NCBI RefSeq assembly: GCF_000001735.4
Contig: NC_003076.8
Span: 2,418,001 to 2,482,000, forward strand
Direction of reading: 5' to 3'
From: Arabidopsis thaliana
Lineage: Eukaryota > Streptophyta > Magnoliopsida > Brassicales > Brassicaceae
Length of the DNA: 64,000 nucleotides
Part shown: positions 11,913 through 23,715 of the stretch, piece by piece
Numbering within the stretch: position 1 is the stretch's first letter
How the letters are laid out: every line of letters starts with the position of its first letter
Program-made: the position numbers and the translations under genes
Notes under the pieces: generated by a model
What the model was told of the DNA's origin: nothing
What the model saw: the letters and a program-made list of their open reading frames with translations, nothing else
Database searches by the model: none

Positions 11913-12420
11913 GCTACAAAGAACCTCTCCTTTTGTAAATTCACCATCTTACTCTCTTTTGGCCATAACTTAATGGGGTCTTTCTAACTTTATCCTATAT
12001 TTTGGAAGTTTCTCTTTTGTCAATAATCTCAACAGATAGATATAATGATTATGATCTAGTGGCTTCAGATTTTTTGATGAAAAGATTGAAAGTGACAGGT
12101 TCAATTTTTTCTTCTTCACTGTACATTTGAGACCGTTTGTACATTATTCCTAGAAATCTAAACAGTTTCCAAAACGAAAGCTAACAAAAAGAGACCGAAT
12201 CTTTCGTCTTTAGAGAGAGACAACAAAAATATCATTTTTTATAAACAAAATCTAAAATCCCTAAAAACAAAATTTTTGCTCTGTGAATGTAAAAGTTCTC
12301 TAGTTCCTCAAAGCTTCAAACTTTCCATTTCTATTGCAGAAATCCGTTAAAGCTCTTTCTCGGGAAAATCAAAACCGAGAAAAAACCTTCAAGAAACGTT
12401 GACGGAGAATGTGAAGTATC
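11913..12420. other. Spacer between SMC6A and the F-box gene
   Basis: About 500 bp holding the SMC6A 3' UTR and the promoter/5' UTR of the next gene, which is on the same strand. AT-rich; no ORF or repeat of note. Confidence 0.6.
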
Positions 12421-14065
12421 ATGTCTTATAATACGGGGAAGGAGAGTAGTCCAGTTTCGCCATTGAAGAAGCGACGAGCAAGCTGGTCGGAACTTTGGGT
12501 TAACCATCACCACTTATTGTCTTCTTCGCCCCTTGATTTAGCCGCAAAGTTTCAGTCTTTGACTCCTCCTATCTCCAAATCCAAAACCCTACTTCCTGAT
12601 TTCACGCTTCTCTTACCTGACCTCATTCTCATCAGAGTCATTCAGAAAATCCCTAATTCTCAACGGAAAAATCTCTCCTTGGTATGCAAGAGATGGTTTA
12701 GACTCCATGGTCGTCTTGTACGGTCTTTTAAGGTTTCGGATTGGGAATTTCTATCGTCTGGTCGGCTGATTTCGAGGTTTCCCAATCTGGAGACTGTTGA
12801 TTTGGTCAGTGGGTGTTTAATTTCGCCGCCAAATTTAGGTATTTTAGTTAACCACAGGATAGTTTCGTTTACTGTTGGTGTAGGGTCTTATCAGAGTTGG
12901 AGTTTCTTTGAGGAGAATTTGTTGTCTGTTGAATTAGTTGAGAGAGGGCTAAAAGCACTTGCTGGTGGTTGCTCTAATCTCCGGAAACTCGTAGTGACGA
13001 ATACTAGTGAATTAGGGTTGTTGAATGTAGCTGAAGAGTGTTCCAGGTTGCAAGAACTCGAATTGCACAAGTGTTCTGATAGTGTTTTGCTTGGCATTGG
13101 TGCGTTTGAGAATCTGCAGATCTTGAGATTGGTTGGGAATGTCGATGGTTTGTATAACTCTTTGGTTTCGGATATCGGATTGATGATTTTGGCTCAAGGG
13201 TGTAAGAGACTGGTGAAGCTTGAGCTTGTTGGATGTGAGGGAGGATTTGACGGGATTAAAGAGATAGGTGAGTGTTGTCAAATGCTTGAGGAACTCACTG
13301 TTTGTGATAATAAGATGGAGTCGGGTTGGCTTGGAGGTCTTCGATATTGTGAGAATCTCAAGACTCTGAAACTCGTTTCTTGTAAAAAGATCGATAATGA
13401 TCCAGATGAGTCCTTGAGTTGTTGTTGTCCTGCTCTCGAGCGATTGCAGTTGGAGAAGTGTCAGTTAAGAGATAAGAATACCGTAAAGGCTTTGTTTAAA
13501 ATGTGTGAAGCAGCGAGAGAGATTGTTTTCCAAGATTGTTGGGGATTGGATAATGATATATTCAGCTTGGCAATGGCTTTCGGGTACTAAAAACTTTATC
13601 TCTCCCTTTTGTGCGGTTGAGGCTTGATAATAGTTAACTGAACTGCATTCTGGTTTTGTAGCACTATATGAATCTCTAGGAACAATGTGATCTTTAAAAA
13701 GTTGTAGCCAATTTCATTGCTACTAGTATAAGATCTTGTCGATAATTTTTAAAAAGTTCAAATCTTTTGCCAATTTCATTGTTTGTTGGGTTTGCAGGAG
13801 AGTGAAGCTGTTGTATCTAGAAGGATGCTCATTGCTAACAACATCAGGTCTAGAATCCGTGATTCTACATTGGCACGAGCTCGAACATCTGAAAGTAGTT
13901 TCATGCAAGAACATAAAAGATTCAGAAGTCTCTCCTTCGCTGTCAGCTCTGTTCTCAGCATTAGTAGAATTGCAGTGGAGACCAGACACCAGATCCCATC
14001 TCTCTTCAAGCCTTACAGGGACCGGAATTGGGGAAAAAGGTGGGAAATTTTTCAAGAAAACATGA
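12421..14065 (+). CDS. F-box / leucine-rich-repeat (RNI-like) protein
   Basis: Probable substrate receptor of an SCF ubiquitin ligase. Two exons, 12421-13583 and 13798-14065, joined in frame (GG|gtac ... tgcag|GAGAG) give 476 aa. An F-box lies at about residues 60-98, with the [15 protein letters not shown] core followed by [11 protein letters not shown]. It is followed to the C-terminus by amino-acid-type leucine-rich repeats with regular L..L.L..C spacing ([48 protein letters not shown]). Without the splice, the first exon would stop six bases past the donor (TAA), losing the last repeats. The substrate is unknown. I recall it as At5g07670. Confidence 0.9.
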
Positions 14066-14262
14066 ATACTTAACACTTCGCAACTCTTTCTTCAATGTTG
14101 TTTTTTGAAAGTTTCTTAGGTTCTCTTTCTTTGTTTCTTCTCGTTGAACAATGTAGCAATTACTGTAAATTCTACTTTTTATCCATTCTCTGTTTCATAG
14201 ATTCATAGATTGATGAGAGACTTGACCCCAAAAAAAAAAAAAAAAATTAATTGGAGGAAAAA

Positions 14263-14335
14263 TGGAGATGCGGGGTATCGATCCCCGTACCTCTCGCATG
14301 CTAAGCGAGCGCTCTACCATCTGAGCTACATCCCC
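14263..14335 (-). tRNA. tRNA-Ala (AGC)
   Basis: 73 nt. On the minus strand it reads GGGGATGTAGCTCAG at the 5' end and CATCTCCA at the 3' end. The 7-bp acceptor stem has one G-U pair. The anticodon loop CTTAGCA carries AGC (alanine). The T arm is closed by CGGGG/CCCCG. A T5 run follows the discriminator A immediately (plus 14258-14262) and serves as the Pol III terminator. The longer T run further on lies in the F-box gene 3' flank. CCA is not encoded beyond the discriminator. Confidence 0.96.
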
Positions 14336-17300
14336 TTTTGATATCTTATTATATCTTAAGACATCAAGAACGATTTTATCAAATATTATTGTTATTGGAT
14401 GTTGAAGTATTCACAAATAATTAACTAGTGATATATAGAAGTATTTTCAAACATTTTTCTTACTAGAAATAGATCATTCATTGCATGTTAAGGAATAATT
14501 TTAAATGATTATGTATAAAAAAATAATAGTGATAATTCAGGTGATTTAAACGACCTGGAAGTTTTTTTTTCCTAAAATCAATTACACTATATACTCCACA
14601 TTATCAATCCTCAAATAATTACAGATTTAATTAGTGAAATATATATTTTTGTGTATGTGTGTGTGTTGCCCAATTGAGAAAAATGTACATGTGGGGTCCG
14701 GTTTCATACAATATTGCCTAATTAGGCCAGTAAACAATAAAAAAGTGTTACAACTTAAATTAGGTTTTCTTAAGTGGTTTAGGTTCATCCATATATACAC
14801 ATATATCTTTATTTTCTTTCGTTTTACACCAAGAATCTCACATGGGCCGGCTTTGTTCCATTCTACGTGATTTTCATTTTAAGTAGTAATAATAGTGTGG
14901 AGTTTCTTATATATATTTTATAAAAACAATAATAATATGGAGTTTTCAAATAAATTTGTTTGTGTTACTATTTGCAATTTGTGCATGTGATATACTAATG
15001 TACCAGACAACATTTTAAAAAAAAAATTTGTTCGTCATGTGTATTTGATTTATTAAACATGTTCTAATAAAGGGTTGCAAGTTTCCTTTTAAGAAAAAGT
15101 TAACTAACTACAATTTCTAGTCTTCTTTAGTTGTTAATAAGGCCAGTCATAATTCCGATATCCATATATATGTTAGCAAGAAGCATTTTACTAGCATAAG
15201 TTAGTTTCGTTAGATAAAAGTTTGAAGAGGTCTACACAATAAAACTAGGTTAAGAAAAAAATGACACACACATATATAGTAACAATGTTCTTTTCTGTTA
15301 CTTAACCTGCATAATCACAGACAAAACATTTTTGGGACCTGAGACATAACATATATATAGCTTTATATTCCAGTTGAACTCGATAACAAGTTATTTTCTT
15401 CCAACCAATTGAATTAATCTCGCTTGCTAAGAACAATATCGTTTATACTTAACACTCATTCAATGATCAGTAAGACTTGAATCTAGGTCATCCATTTAAC
15501 TCTTTTAAGTATCATTTTTCTTTATTACACTCTTTTGTGTGTGTGTTTTTCAATGTACAAGATGCGTAGAGGAGTTTGTCTAATCTTACATCGTTAGTTT
15601 TGCCATCTCGTTCACATCACTGTACTGTACGGCCATTTTTCTATCTTTCTCAGTATTCGAAGAAATGCACCCCAAAAAAAGGCTACCTTCTTAATTGACC
15701 CTATTAGCCACTAAGAGACAACCACGCAACTGGAGACCAGTACTTAACCAACAAGGTCAACTATCGCTTCATTGATAATTACGTAGTTAGCTTTCATCCA
15801 CGACACGTGGTTATTTATAATTGGATATAGCTGGCACCTAAGTTTTTTTATGTGTGATTAAAACTCGGAATGGACAAGTTGACTATGCTAATGACTGGCA
15901 GTCTTTGGGATTGCTCGAGAAACAGCCAGACACGTGGTCTTGTCTTATTAGATCTATTTCCTCAAATAGAAATATTAGTCGCTATCTTACTAACCTAATT
16001 TGCAACATTTTCTATAAGTAGAATTTTAATTTATTAGACGACCAAATCTTATTGGATCAGTTATTTGCTCACCCCACAATTTAATATGATTTTATTGATT
16101 ACAATATTATCCTCTAATCCACTATTCGGACAAACAAATTTGTCATTACTGCTGGCTTGAAATTGGAAGAAGATGAATATTAGAGCTTTTCTTTAAGATC
16201 ATAGGGAATTTCACTAATATAGAAAAAAGGATGTCTATTACGATAGGTACTTACTTTAACGGGGTAAACTATTTTATAGTAAAATAACATTGAAAGTTAA
16301 ACCTAAACGTATATTTTTCCCTTTTTACTACGTCTAGATAGATAAGTGTTTGTATTTTCGCCGAGTCTGCATTTGCATTCTCATTTGGCACCTCAATATC
16401 TGGTTAATTAAATAAACATATTCTTTCTTTTCGTTTGAGGGTACGTATAGGTCACTAAGTAGAGCTAATACCTTTGAAGTTACTATTTGAAATTTTAGTG
16501 TTTAATGGAAGCACTGCCTCACCTTGACACCCTTGTGCTTAACAAATATATGGCCGCTCTAGTGTAGCTATGTGTATATGTAATGTAATCACATGCATAT
16601 AGCAATATGTAAATTATGCTTTTACCAAAAAAAGTGAAAGAGGTAAATTATAGATACCAATATGGCTTTAATGTAGCTATGTGTATATGTAATTAAACAT
16701 ATAGATATACATGTAGTTTTAGTTTCAAACATTGATTAAAATCACAGTTTGTAGTTGCCATTAATGGATGTAAATTATTTATTAGTTCGTCGTTTTTTGT
16801 GACTTGGATTAGTTATATTGTTGGTAGATTTACTAATTTTCTATTTTATTTTAGACCATTTGACTTTTGAATAAGTAATTAAGTAGAATAGGACTATCAC
16901 CTAAAATATTATCAGACCAACGAACTATTTAAAGCATTTAATTTATATAAAAATAATCAGAATATTAAGAACAGAATTAATTAATTAAATGCTGTAAAAA
17001 GAATTTAATTAAACTAAATTAGCTTAGAATCAATAAAAGAAATGATTATAAGGTCTCATTGTGGTCGAGAGTTTTCTACTAAATAATTATATCCTTAGTA
17101 AAATAACACATTTTTGATAAATAAGGAAACAAATTAAAGAAGAACCAATAAGAGTACAGAACACCATTTGTTAAACCTAGTTCATGCCTTCCTGACACCA
17201 CTATTGGGAAGAAGATAGTTAGTATACTATTTAAAACTAATTAATACTACATTAAAAATTGACAAAAGAAAAATCCTACTAAATAATAGTATAACTAGTA

Positions 17301-17919
17301 AATCGAGTATTTGTGTTGAGTCATCAGAATTTCAACATTTAATTACTTGTAATGACATGCACATACCTCTTTATTTAAGTTTTTAAAATAAATGAATTGA
17401 TTAATACCAAAAACGGCCATTTTAATAACTCCCTGAAATCATATATACTTCTTCGCCGTTATTCATTCATTGTGTGTAGCTTAACGAACGAAATATATTT
17501 GGGTAATTCACTATATTACTATTTTCATTATACCGTTAATTGATTATAACTAGTCACCGCGTTAGATTCAAAGAACCTAAATTAAACAAATCTATTTCTA
17601 TTTTTTTTATCCGAATATAGTTTTATTAATTATTTCTAATTACAATTTTTATTTTTATTTTAAATGAGCAGAAAAAGGTTTCTTTCTTTTCAAAAAGGGA
17701 AAGTGCAAAACAACCTAGCCAAGTTGCGTTACACACTACGTATCTTTCTCCTCTCACAGAATATATATATTTTTAATTTAATACATGAATCAAATTTGTA
17801 TGATGAAAAACGATCATTTTCGTCAAAAAATTCCACCTTTCTAGTTCCTCTGCGTCTCCTTAATCTCTCTCCCTAACTTCTCTTTCACCTTTACTCTCTC
17901 TATCTCTCTTACATATATC
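14336..17919. other. 3.6-kb AT-rich intergenic region upstream of NAC080
   Basis: No convincing coding sequence; stops are frequent in all frames. Two identical 9-mers GACACGTGG (perfect G-box cores) sit at 15802-15810 and 15929-15937. A TGTAGCTATGTGTATATG unit occurs near 16563 and again near 16674. The remainder is AT-rich with homopolymer runs. Probably the long promoter of NAC080 plus the tRNA 5' flank. Confidence 0.5.
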
Positions 17920-17928
17920 TATATATAT
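17920..17928 (+). promoter_or_regulatory. TATA box of NAC080
   Basis: TATATATAT follows a pyrimidine-rich patch (CTCTCTATCTCTC) at 17892-17909. A start about 30 bp downstream would leave a leader of about 140 nt before the ATG at 18092. Confidence 0.45.
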
Positions 17929-18006
17929 TCCCTGAACCCATCTCTTGAAAACATTCAAGATCAAATCTTTCTCGATCTATTCAAAGAAAAACTATTTAAG
18001 AAACAT

Positions 18007-18024
18007 ATGTTTTGGATCAAGTAA
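18007..18024 (+). promoter_or_regulatory. Five-codon uORF in NAC080 leader
   Basis: ATG TTT TGG ATC AAG TAA (MFWIK) ends 67 bp before the NAC080 start. Its own ATG context (ACATATGTT) is ordinary. Function is not known; it lies downstream of the presumed TATA box, so it is probably in the mRNA. Confidence 0.4.
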
Positions 18025-18091
18025 GGGTTTGATCTTGTACCGGAATCAGGTTTTTGCTTTTCTTCTAGGGTTTAAGGTTATTTAAAAACAG

Positions 18092-19322
18092 ATGGAAACT
18101 TTCGGTGTGTTTCACAAGGAAGATGATGAGCAGATGGATTTGCCTCCTGGTTTTAGGTTTCATCCAACAGACGAAGAACTCATAACCCACTATCTCCACA
18201 AGAAGGTTCTTGACCTTGGTTTCTCGGCTAAAGCTATTGGTGAGGTTGATTTGAACAAAGCTGAGCCATGGGAGTTGCCATGTAGGTTTTAAAAAAAAAC
18301 ATAATTTAGCAACACACATCCCCCCATGTCTAAATTCAAACAAGGTTTTGAAGTCTAATGAGTTCTGTTTTTTGGTGTTTTTTGTTTTTTGTTAAACAGA
18401 TAAAGCAAAAATTGGTGAGAAAGAATGGTACTTTTTCTGTGTGAGGGATAGAAAGTATCCGACTGGTCTGAGGACTAACCGAGCAACTCAAGCCGGTTAT
18501 TGGAAGGCGACAGGGAAGGATAAAGAGATCTTCCGAGGCAAATCGCTTGTTGGTATGAAGAAAACACTTGTTTTCTACAGAGGAAGAGCTCCTAAAGGCC
18601 AGAAAACAAATTGGGTGATGCATGAGTATAGGCTAGATGGAAAACTCTCTGCTCACAACTTGCCTAAAACCGCTAAGGTCAAATAAAAACAATCCAAGCT
18701 TTGCTCTGTTTCTTGCTCTGTTTTACAACTCTGTTTTTGTTTTGTTTTGTTTTTTTTTCCATTTGTTTGATAATTTTTGGGGTTTGGTTCCATTTGGCAG
18801 AATGAATGGGTGATCTGCAGGGTATTTCATAAAACTGCTGGAGGTAAGAAGATCCCGATTTCGACGTTAATCCGAATCGGTTCTTACGGAACCGGGTCTA
18901 GTTTACCACCTTTAACTGATTCTTCACCATACAACGACAAAACCAAGACCGAACCAGTTTACGTGCCCTGCTTCTCCAACCAAGCTGAAACTAGAGGAAC
19001 AATACTCAATTGCTTCAGCAACCCTTCCCTTAGCTCCATCCAACCAGATTTTCTCCAGATGATTCCACTCTACCAACCTCAATCTCTCAACATTTCCGAG
19101 AGTTCCAATCCGGTTCTTACGCAAGAACAATCAGTTTTACAAGCGATGATGGAAAACAACAGAAGGCAGAACTTCAAAACATTGAGCATCTCGCAAGAAA
19201 CCGGGGTTTCGAACACCGATAACTCATCGGTTTTTGAATTTGGGAGGAAGCGATTTGATCATCAAGAAGTTCCATCTCCCTCTTCCGGTCCGGTTGATCT
19301 TGAACCTTTCTGGAATTACTGA
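18092..19322 (+). CDS. NAC080: NAC-domain transcription factor NAC080
   Basis: Plant-specific NAC factor of the CUC/NAC100/ORE1 clade. Three exons: 18092-18281, 18400-18677 and 18801-19322, giving 329 aa. The NAC domain runs from [19 protein letters not shown] (residue 17) through EKEWYFFC and [11 protein letters not shown] to [11 protein letters not shown], with intron positions typical of NAC genes. The C-terminal activation part is serine/proline/glutamine-rich and ends DLEPFWNY. A miR164 complementary site is embedded in the last exon, so transcript level is expected to be under miR164 control. I recall the locus as At5g07680, whose block paralogue is NAC100. The long region upstream and the retrotransposon about 4 kb downstream isolate it from neighbours. 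Confidence 0.95.
18958..18978 (+). promoter_or_regulatory. miR164 target site
   Basis: 21-nt site containing ACGTGCCCTGCTTCTCCA, within codons for YVPCFSNQ. Against miR164a (from memory) it pairs everywhere except one mismatch and one G-U near the miRNA 3' end, so the seed and cleavage centre are perfect. This gene is an established miR164 target together with CUC1, CUC2, NAC1, ORE1 and NAC100. Confidence 0.92.
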
Positions 19323-22300
19323 AGATTCAGAACCTGAAAAGTCTATTAATTTAGGTCACAAGTAAGAAAATCTTTGCAAAGTTTTATCCTTTTAGCGTGG
19401 TGTGCTAAGCTTGTATAGATTATTGACACTACTTCCTGTATTAGTGTTTTATATTATTATATTCAACTAAAGTTAATATTAGAGAGGATAAAATGAAGCA
19501 ACTAAATTCGAAATATTTTTTCTTGAAATTTTTGTTAATGCATTGTGGTGGGTTATTTGTAGCAATTACTCAATTATATGATGTCTTTTGTGATAAACAT
19601 CCCTGATATACATTAAAAGAGTTGACGAGAAATGATATAGAAAACAAATTTTATAGACGAGAAAAGTAATGTTAATGTGGCTTCTTAGACTTAATTAAAT
19701 TATAAGATTTCTTTTTGTTGATTGTTTTACGTTTGAGTACAGGAAACACATATTTTTAAATTTCAGAATATTTTTAAAAATAGTTACAAATATAGAAGGA
19801 TGGGGATAATTTCAGCTATCTGAATTTAATTTATCATAGTGTAATACATACGATATTCAAATATGTTGAAACTTAAAAAAAATCCAGAAAATGTTTTTTT
19901 TTTTCACATCGTCATAACGCTAAAGATTAGTCTCCAACTTCGATTCATCATAAATATTAGAACCAAGCCAAGACATAACGAACCATATCGTTTTACACAT
20001 ATGTGACTGGCGACGAGACATGACGAACAAATCCTTCGAAGAAAAAAAAAAAAAAACATCATCACACCACCATATTCACTTGTATGTTTCAGTAGTTTCT
20101 CATAAATAAAAGTCTAAATGTCATTTATCTATGAAGATCCATCCTAAATCGACCATCTAATTCACTGGTAGAATCCAAGTCATTCATGTTACTTTCTTAA
20201 TAGTTATGTTTTTCGTTCCTTCTTGATTTATTTCATTTCTTCCATGAAGATCCTTATTCCGTTATAAAGTTGTTACGCATGATGTATGAAACGTATATAA
20301 ATTAATAAATTATAGAACATAATACAGAACATCTGTTAATACACCTTTTAACTTGTTATGTCAATGTTATACTGAAGTCTATACAGTTTGACTAAGAATG
20401 GTTTACATTTTAATCGGTTATCACTTATCACTTATATACAACAAAAATCGGCGCATTAGTCGAGTCTAAAATAAGATAACGATCAATAAAGCTTGAAAGA
20501 CTTCCTCAATCTTAAACCAAAAAGAAACTAAACAGACTTCCGTAAAAAAAATTAGTTTTTGAAGAGAAATTTATGGTATAACCAAAACGAACTAGGACAC
20601 GTGTTAAAAATGATATACTATATAAAAGGATCAATTTGAGTTCCACACAACATCTTTTTAACAATTTTTAACTTTCTTTTACCTTTTATATATATTTTCT
20701 TTTTGCAATGATATCTTTCTAACCATTATATACGAAAACTATGTGAAAAACTGGTATAATTCTGATTTCATAAAAAATTTGTTCACTTTTTCACATTCAG
20801 ATTTCAGATAAAGTAGTAGTCTTGTTCTTTTTTGAAAAACTATAAGAAAGAAAGTAGTTTTATTCTATGTTCTAACAATTATTGCACATTTGCACCAATG
20901 GTAAAACTCGTTTTGAATAACATATAACTCGATTGGTGATTACATTAAAATAAACCGGAATTATTTGGCGGTTATGAAGAAAGAAGTTAGATGCGGACCA
21001 TGCGGTAAGTGATGACGATATACTGATATAGTATGGATGGTAGAAGACATCTTTAAGAAGTGTTTCCGAATAATAATATTTTGGCGACTGAATATTAAAT
21101 TAAGAAAAATACATAAAGTAACAAATATAAATAATTTAATAAATAGGATAAATATGTATGAATAAAACAGATATGAATACATTTGGATTTAAAGAGATAA
21201 AAGAAATACTATTTATATTCTTGCGGTAACTATATTAATAATGACTTAATCTCTTACTGATTAGGTTTTCTGTTCTTAATTAGTCCAAGTTTTATAAGAA
21301 AATAAACTGTTTCGAAAAAAATATATTTAAAGGTTTTATTATTTATTGATGATGAAATGTAAACTTTTTTTTAAAAATAGTTACATATTATTTATTCAGA
21401 ATTATATATAATTATTGAACACAAAAATTGATATATTATAATCAATTTTAATATGGTGCATTAATGAAAGGAGTAGACGTTAATTTTTGTTTTGCTCATT
21501 TTGAAGTTTTGGATAAGAATAAAACCAAAGTCGATAACTTTGGTTACTTTTAACAGTTAGATTCCGAACACCCGAAACTACTCGTATTAAATTTTGTATT
21601 ATTGCTAATTTCGGATTAGTATAAATTTCAGTATTGGAAATCTCACCTCAGTTAATTACGGATTTCACATGGATACGTATTCCCACGTGTCGTATTCGTT
21701 GTAATTACTCGCCACTTTATTTCAACTTTTTCTTACTGGTTTGTTTAGTTCCCACTTTATAAAGACAATTACTTGTCCTTCATTATTCCTGTTTAATAAT
21801 TTGGGGAATTCAAGATATATGAAGTACCATAGTATCTAAATTTGCTAAGTTTATTCTAAAAATCAAATAATATAACTAAAATGACAAGTCTTGAGATATT
21901 TAATTACTGTTAAATTTGTATTTATAAAATGTACATGATATATATATATATATATATATATGTTATTTTGGGAAATATACGGTGTGTTGACTGTTGAGTT
22001 TTAAATTTTAATTATCATAGCCACGTGACTTGATTTCTCGATAATCACTAAAATGGGCCGTAAGATAATCAGAATCTGACTTAAACTCAAAACATATATG
22101 GGCCTATTTGATCTAATAGTCACAATGGGTTAGGTTTTTCGGAGAATCTTCGTTTTTGTTTTGTTGTAAATTCTTTTGTTCACGTCGTTTAGTTTAATTT
22201 TCACACTTCACACATGGGTGTGATTGGCAAAACTTTTAAATAATGACATCAGATAATAAATAATATACTTAAATTGACATTATCGTAAAAATCGCTAAAT

Positions 22301-22826
22301 TATTGTGATTAGTTCTACCATTTTAATTTAATATAATTGGCTAAACATTTCTTTTTTTTTTTCTTAACAACAAAGATTTATCATGAAAGTTTGAAGCCCA
22401 TGGTAATGCATCAATAATACTATATTAAACTACTATGCCACATTTTCAGGTCATATAAAAACAAAAGAATTATTTTATCACAAAAACCCGGAGCGACCAC
22501 ACCGACCATAATTTAAACAAACATTTACAGCCAAAACCTAATATTTAAAAGAATAGTGACATTGGGTCCACGATAGAGTGAATATAAATATGGTCTACAC
22601 TATTATCAGTTAGCTATGTGTTGCTGCATGCATACGAATTCTGTTCCGAAAAATAAATCATGCAATCAAACAGTACAACACTTCAATTATTGGGACTTTT
22701 TGTGTCAATTAGAGGAAGATAATGATAACACACAATTACTGGCCACCGAAGGTACGACGAAGAATGCTTATTCCAATCGAAAATCATCTTCTATTTTTTG
22801 GGCTTTGATGTTTCGTTTCTTGAAGT
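19323..22826. other. AT-rich intergenic DNA between NAC080 and the Copia element
   Basis: About 3.5 kb with the NAC080 3' UTR at its left end and no supportable gene. It contains the (AT)12 run at 21938-21961 and a G-box CCACGTGTC at 21683-21691. Confidence 0.5.
21938..21961. repeat. (AT)12 microsatellite
   Basis: 24 bp of uninterrupted AT dinucleotides, likely length-polymorphic between accessions. Confidence 0.9.
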
Positions 22827-22880
22827 CAGGGGCGGATCTATTCTAAGAAGGCAGTAGGAGTGGACTGACTCTACAAATAA
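22827..22880 (+). mobile_element. Possible hAT-type transposon end, solo
   Basis: CAGGGGCGGATCTA at 22827-22840 resembles the terminal inverted repeat seen at many plant hAT elements, followed by GGAGTGGACTGACTCTAC, a degenerate form of the GTCAACTGAC motif often found just inside. No matching right end or transposase is visible before the Copia insertion at 23254, so at most a relic. Confidence 0.35.
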
Positions 22881-23248
22881 TTACGAGAGTTTATGCATTT
22901 TGTCATCATTTTCTTACGTTAGTAAAAGTCATTTTCCATTCAATCATTCATCTTAAAAGATTATCCTAAAGTTCAATAATGTTTATGAAAGCATGAGATT
23001 CTTTTTAAAGTTTTTATTTTATTTTTAAATACACTTCAACAAAATTTTGATTTGAAAAACAAAAAAAAAAGTTGTAGTGCATGAAAAACTTTGAGGGAAG
23101 TTGATAGCATCATCATCAATAAGCTGAAAAGATCCTAATTAATCGGAAAAACTCATTGGATTTTCTTAACATACTATATTACTATACTATAAGGTACTAT
23201 AAAATAATATATATACTAAAAAGGAGGATCATTGAATTCTTAATCATC

Positions 23249-23253
23249 ATTAG
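23249..23253. repeat. Target-site duplication, left copy
   Basis: ATTAG directly before the 5' LTR; an identical ATTAG occupies 25638-25642 directly after the 3' LTR. Five bases is the usual Copia duplication size. Confidence 0.85.
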
Positions 23254-23373
23254 TATTAAGCTTATATGAGAGTTAGTTATAGTTTGTTACTTTACTCTCA
23301 TATTATATATACTCTTGTAATGTTTACTTTGTTCATTAATGAGAAATATACTTTACATTTGATAAAGTTAATA
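23254..23373 (+). repeat. 5' LTR (120 bp)
   Basis: Begins TATTAAGC and ends GTTAATA. The ends TATTAA/TTAATA are perfect inverted repeats, unlike the usual TG...CA. Compared with the 3' LTR it has T for C at base 9, T for C in CATATTA and A for G in TTTACATT. Confidence 0.9.
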
Positions 23374-23715
23374 TGGTATCAGAGCAAAGAAAAATTGTTT
23401 TCTCATTCACTTTCTCGAGAAAGTTCTAACAACCAATTTTCCAGGAAAAATTCACCAAATTCATCGTCTTCTTCATCATCTTCTTCCATTTTTTCTGCTT
23501 TTGTCTTCAAATCGTCATCATCAACGACGATTCTCACATTATCATCTTCATCCATCATCATTTCGCAGCTCAATTTGCTGTTATCTTCAATCGATAAGCA
23601 ACATCAAGCTTTCGATCTTTCCTTCAATTCATCTCTACATCACAATCATCGCGATTCACATTGAATCTTCTTCCGCTTTCATTCACTTCATCGATCTGGA
23701 TTTGGTTGTTACTTC

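Noticed and set aside
13783..14073. 96-codon ORF over the second exon of the F-box gene
   Set aside because: The other frame continues the leucine-rich repeats after the splice, so this is a shadow.
17664..17876. 70-codon ORF upstream of NAC080
   Set aside because: AT-rich chance ORF overlapping the NAC080 promoter.
22616..22846. 76-codon ORF (MCCCMHTNSV...)
   Set aside because: No motif, no codon bias, and its end runs into a hAT-like terminus.
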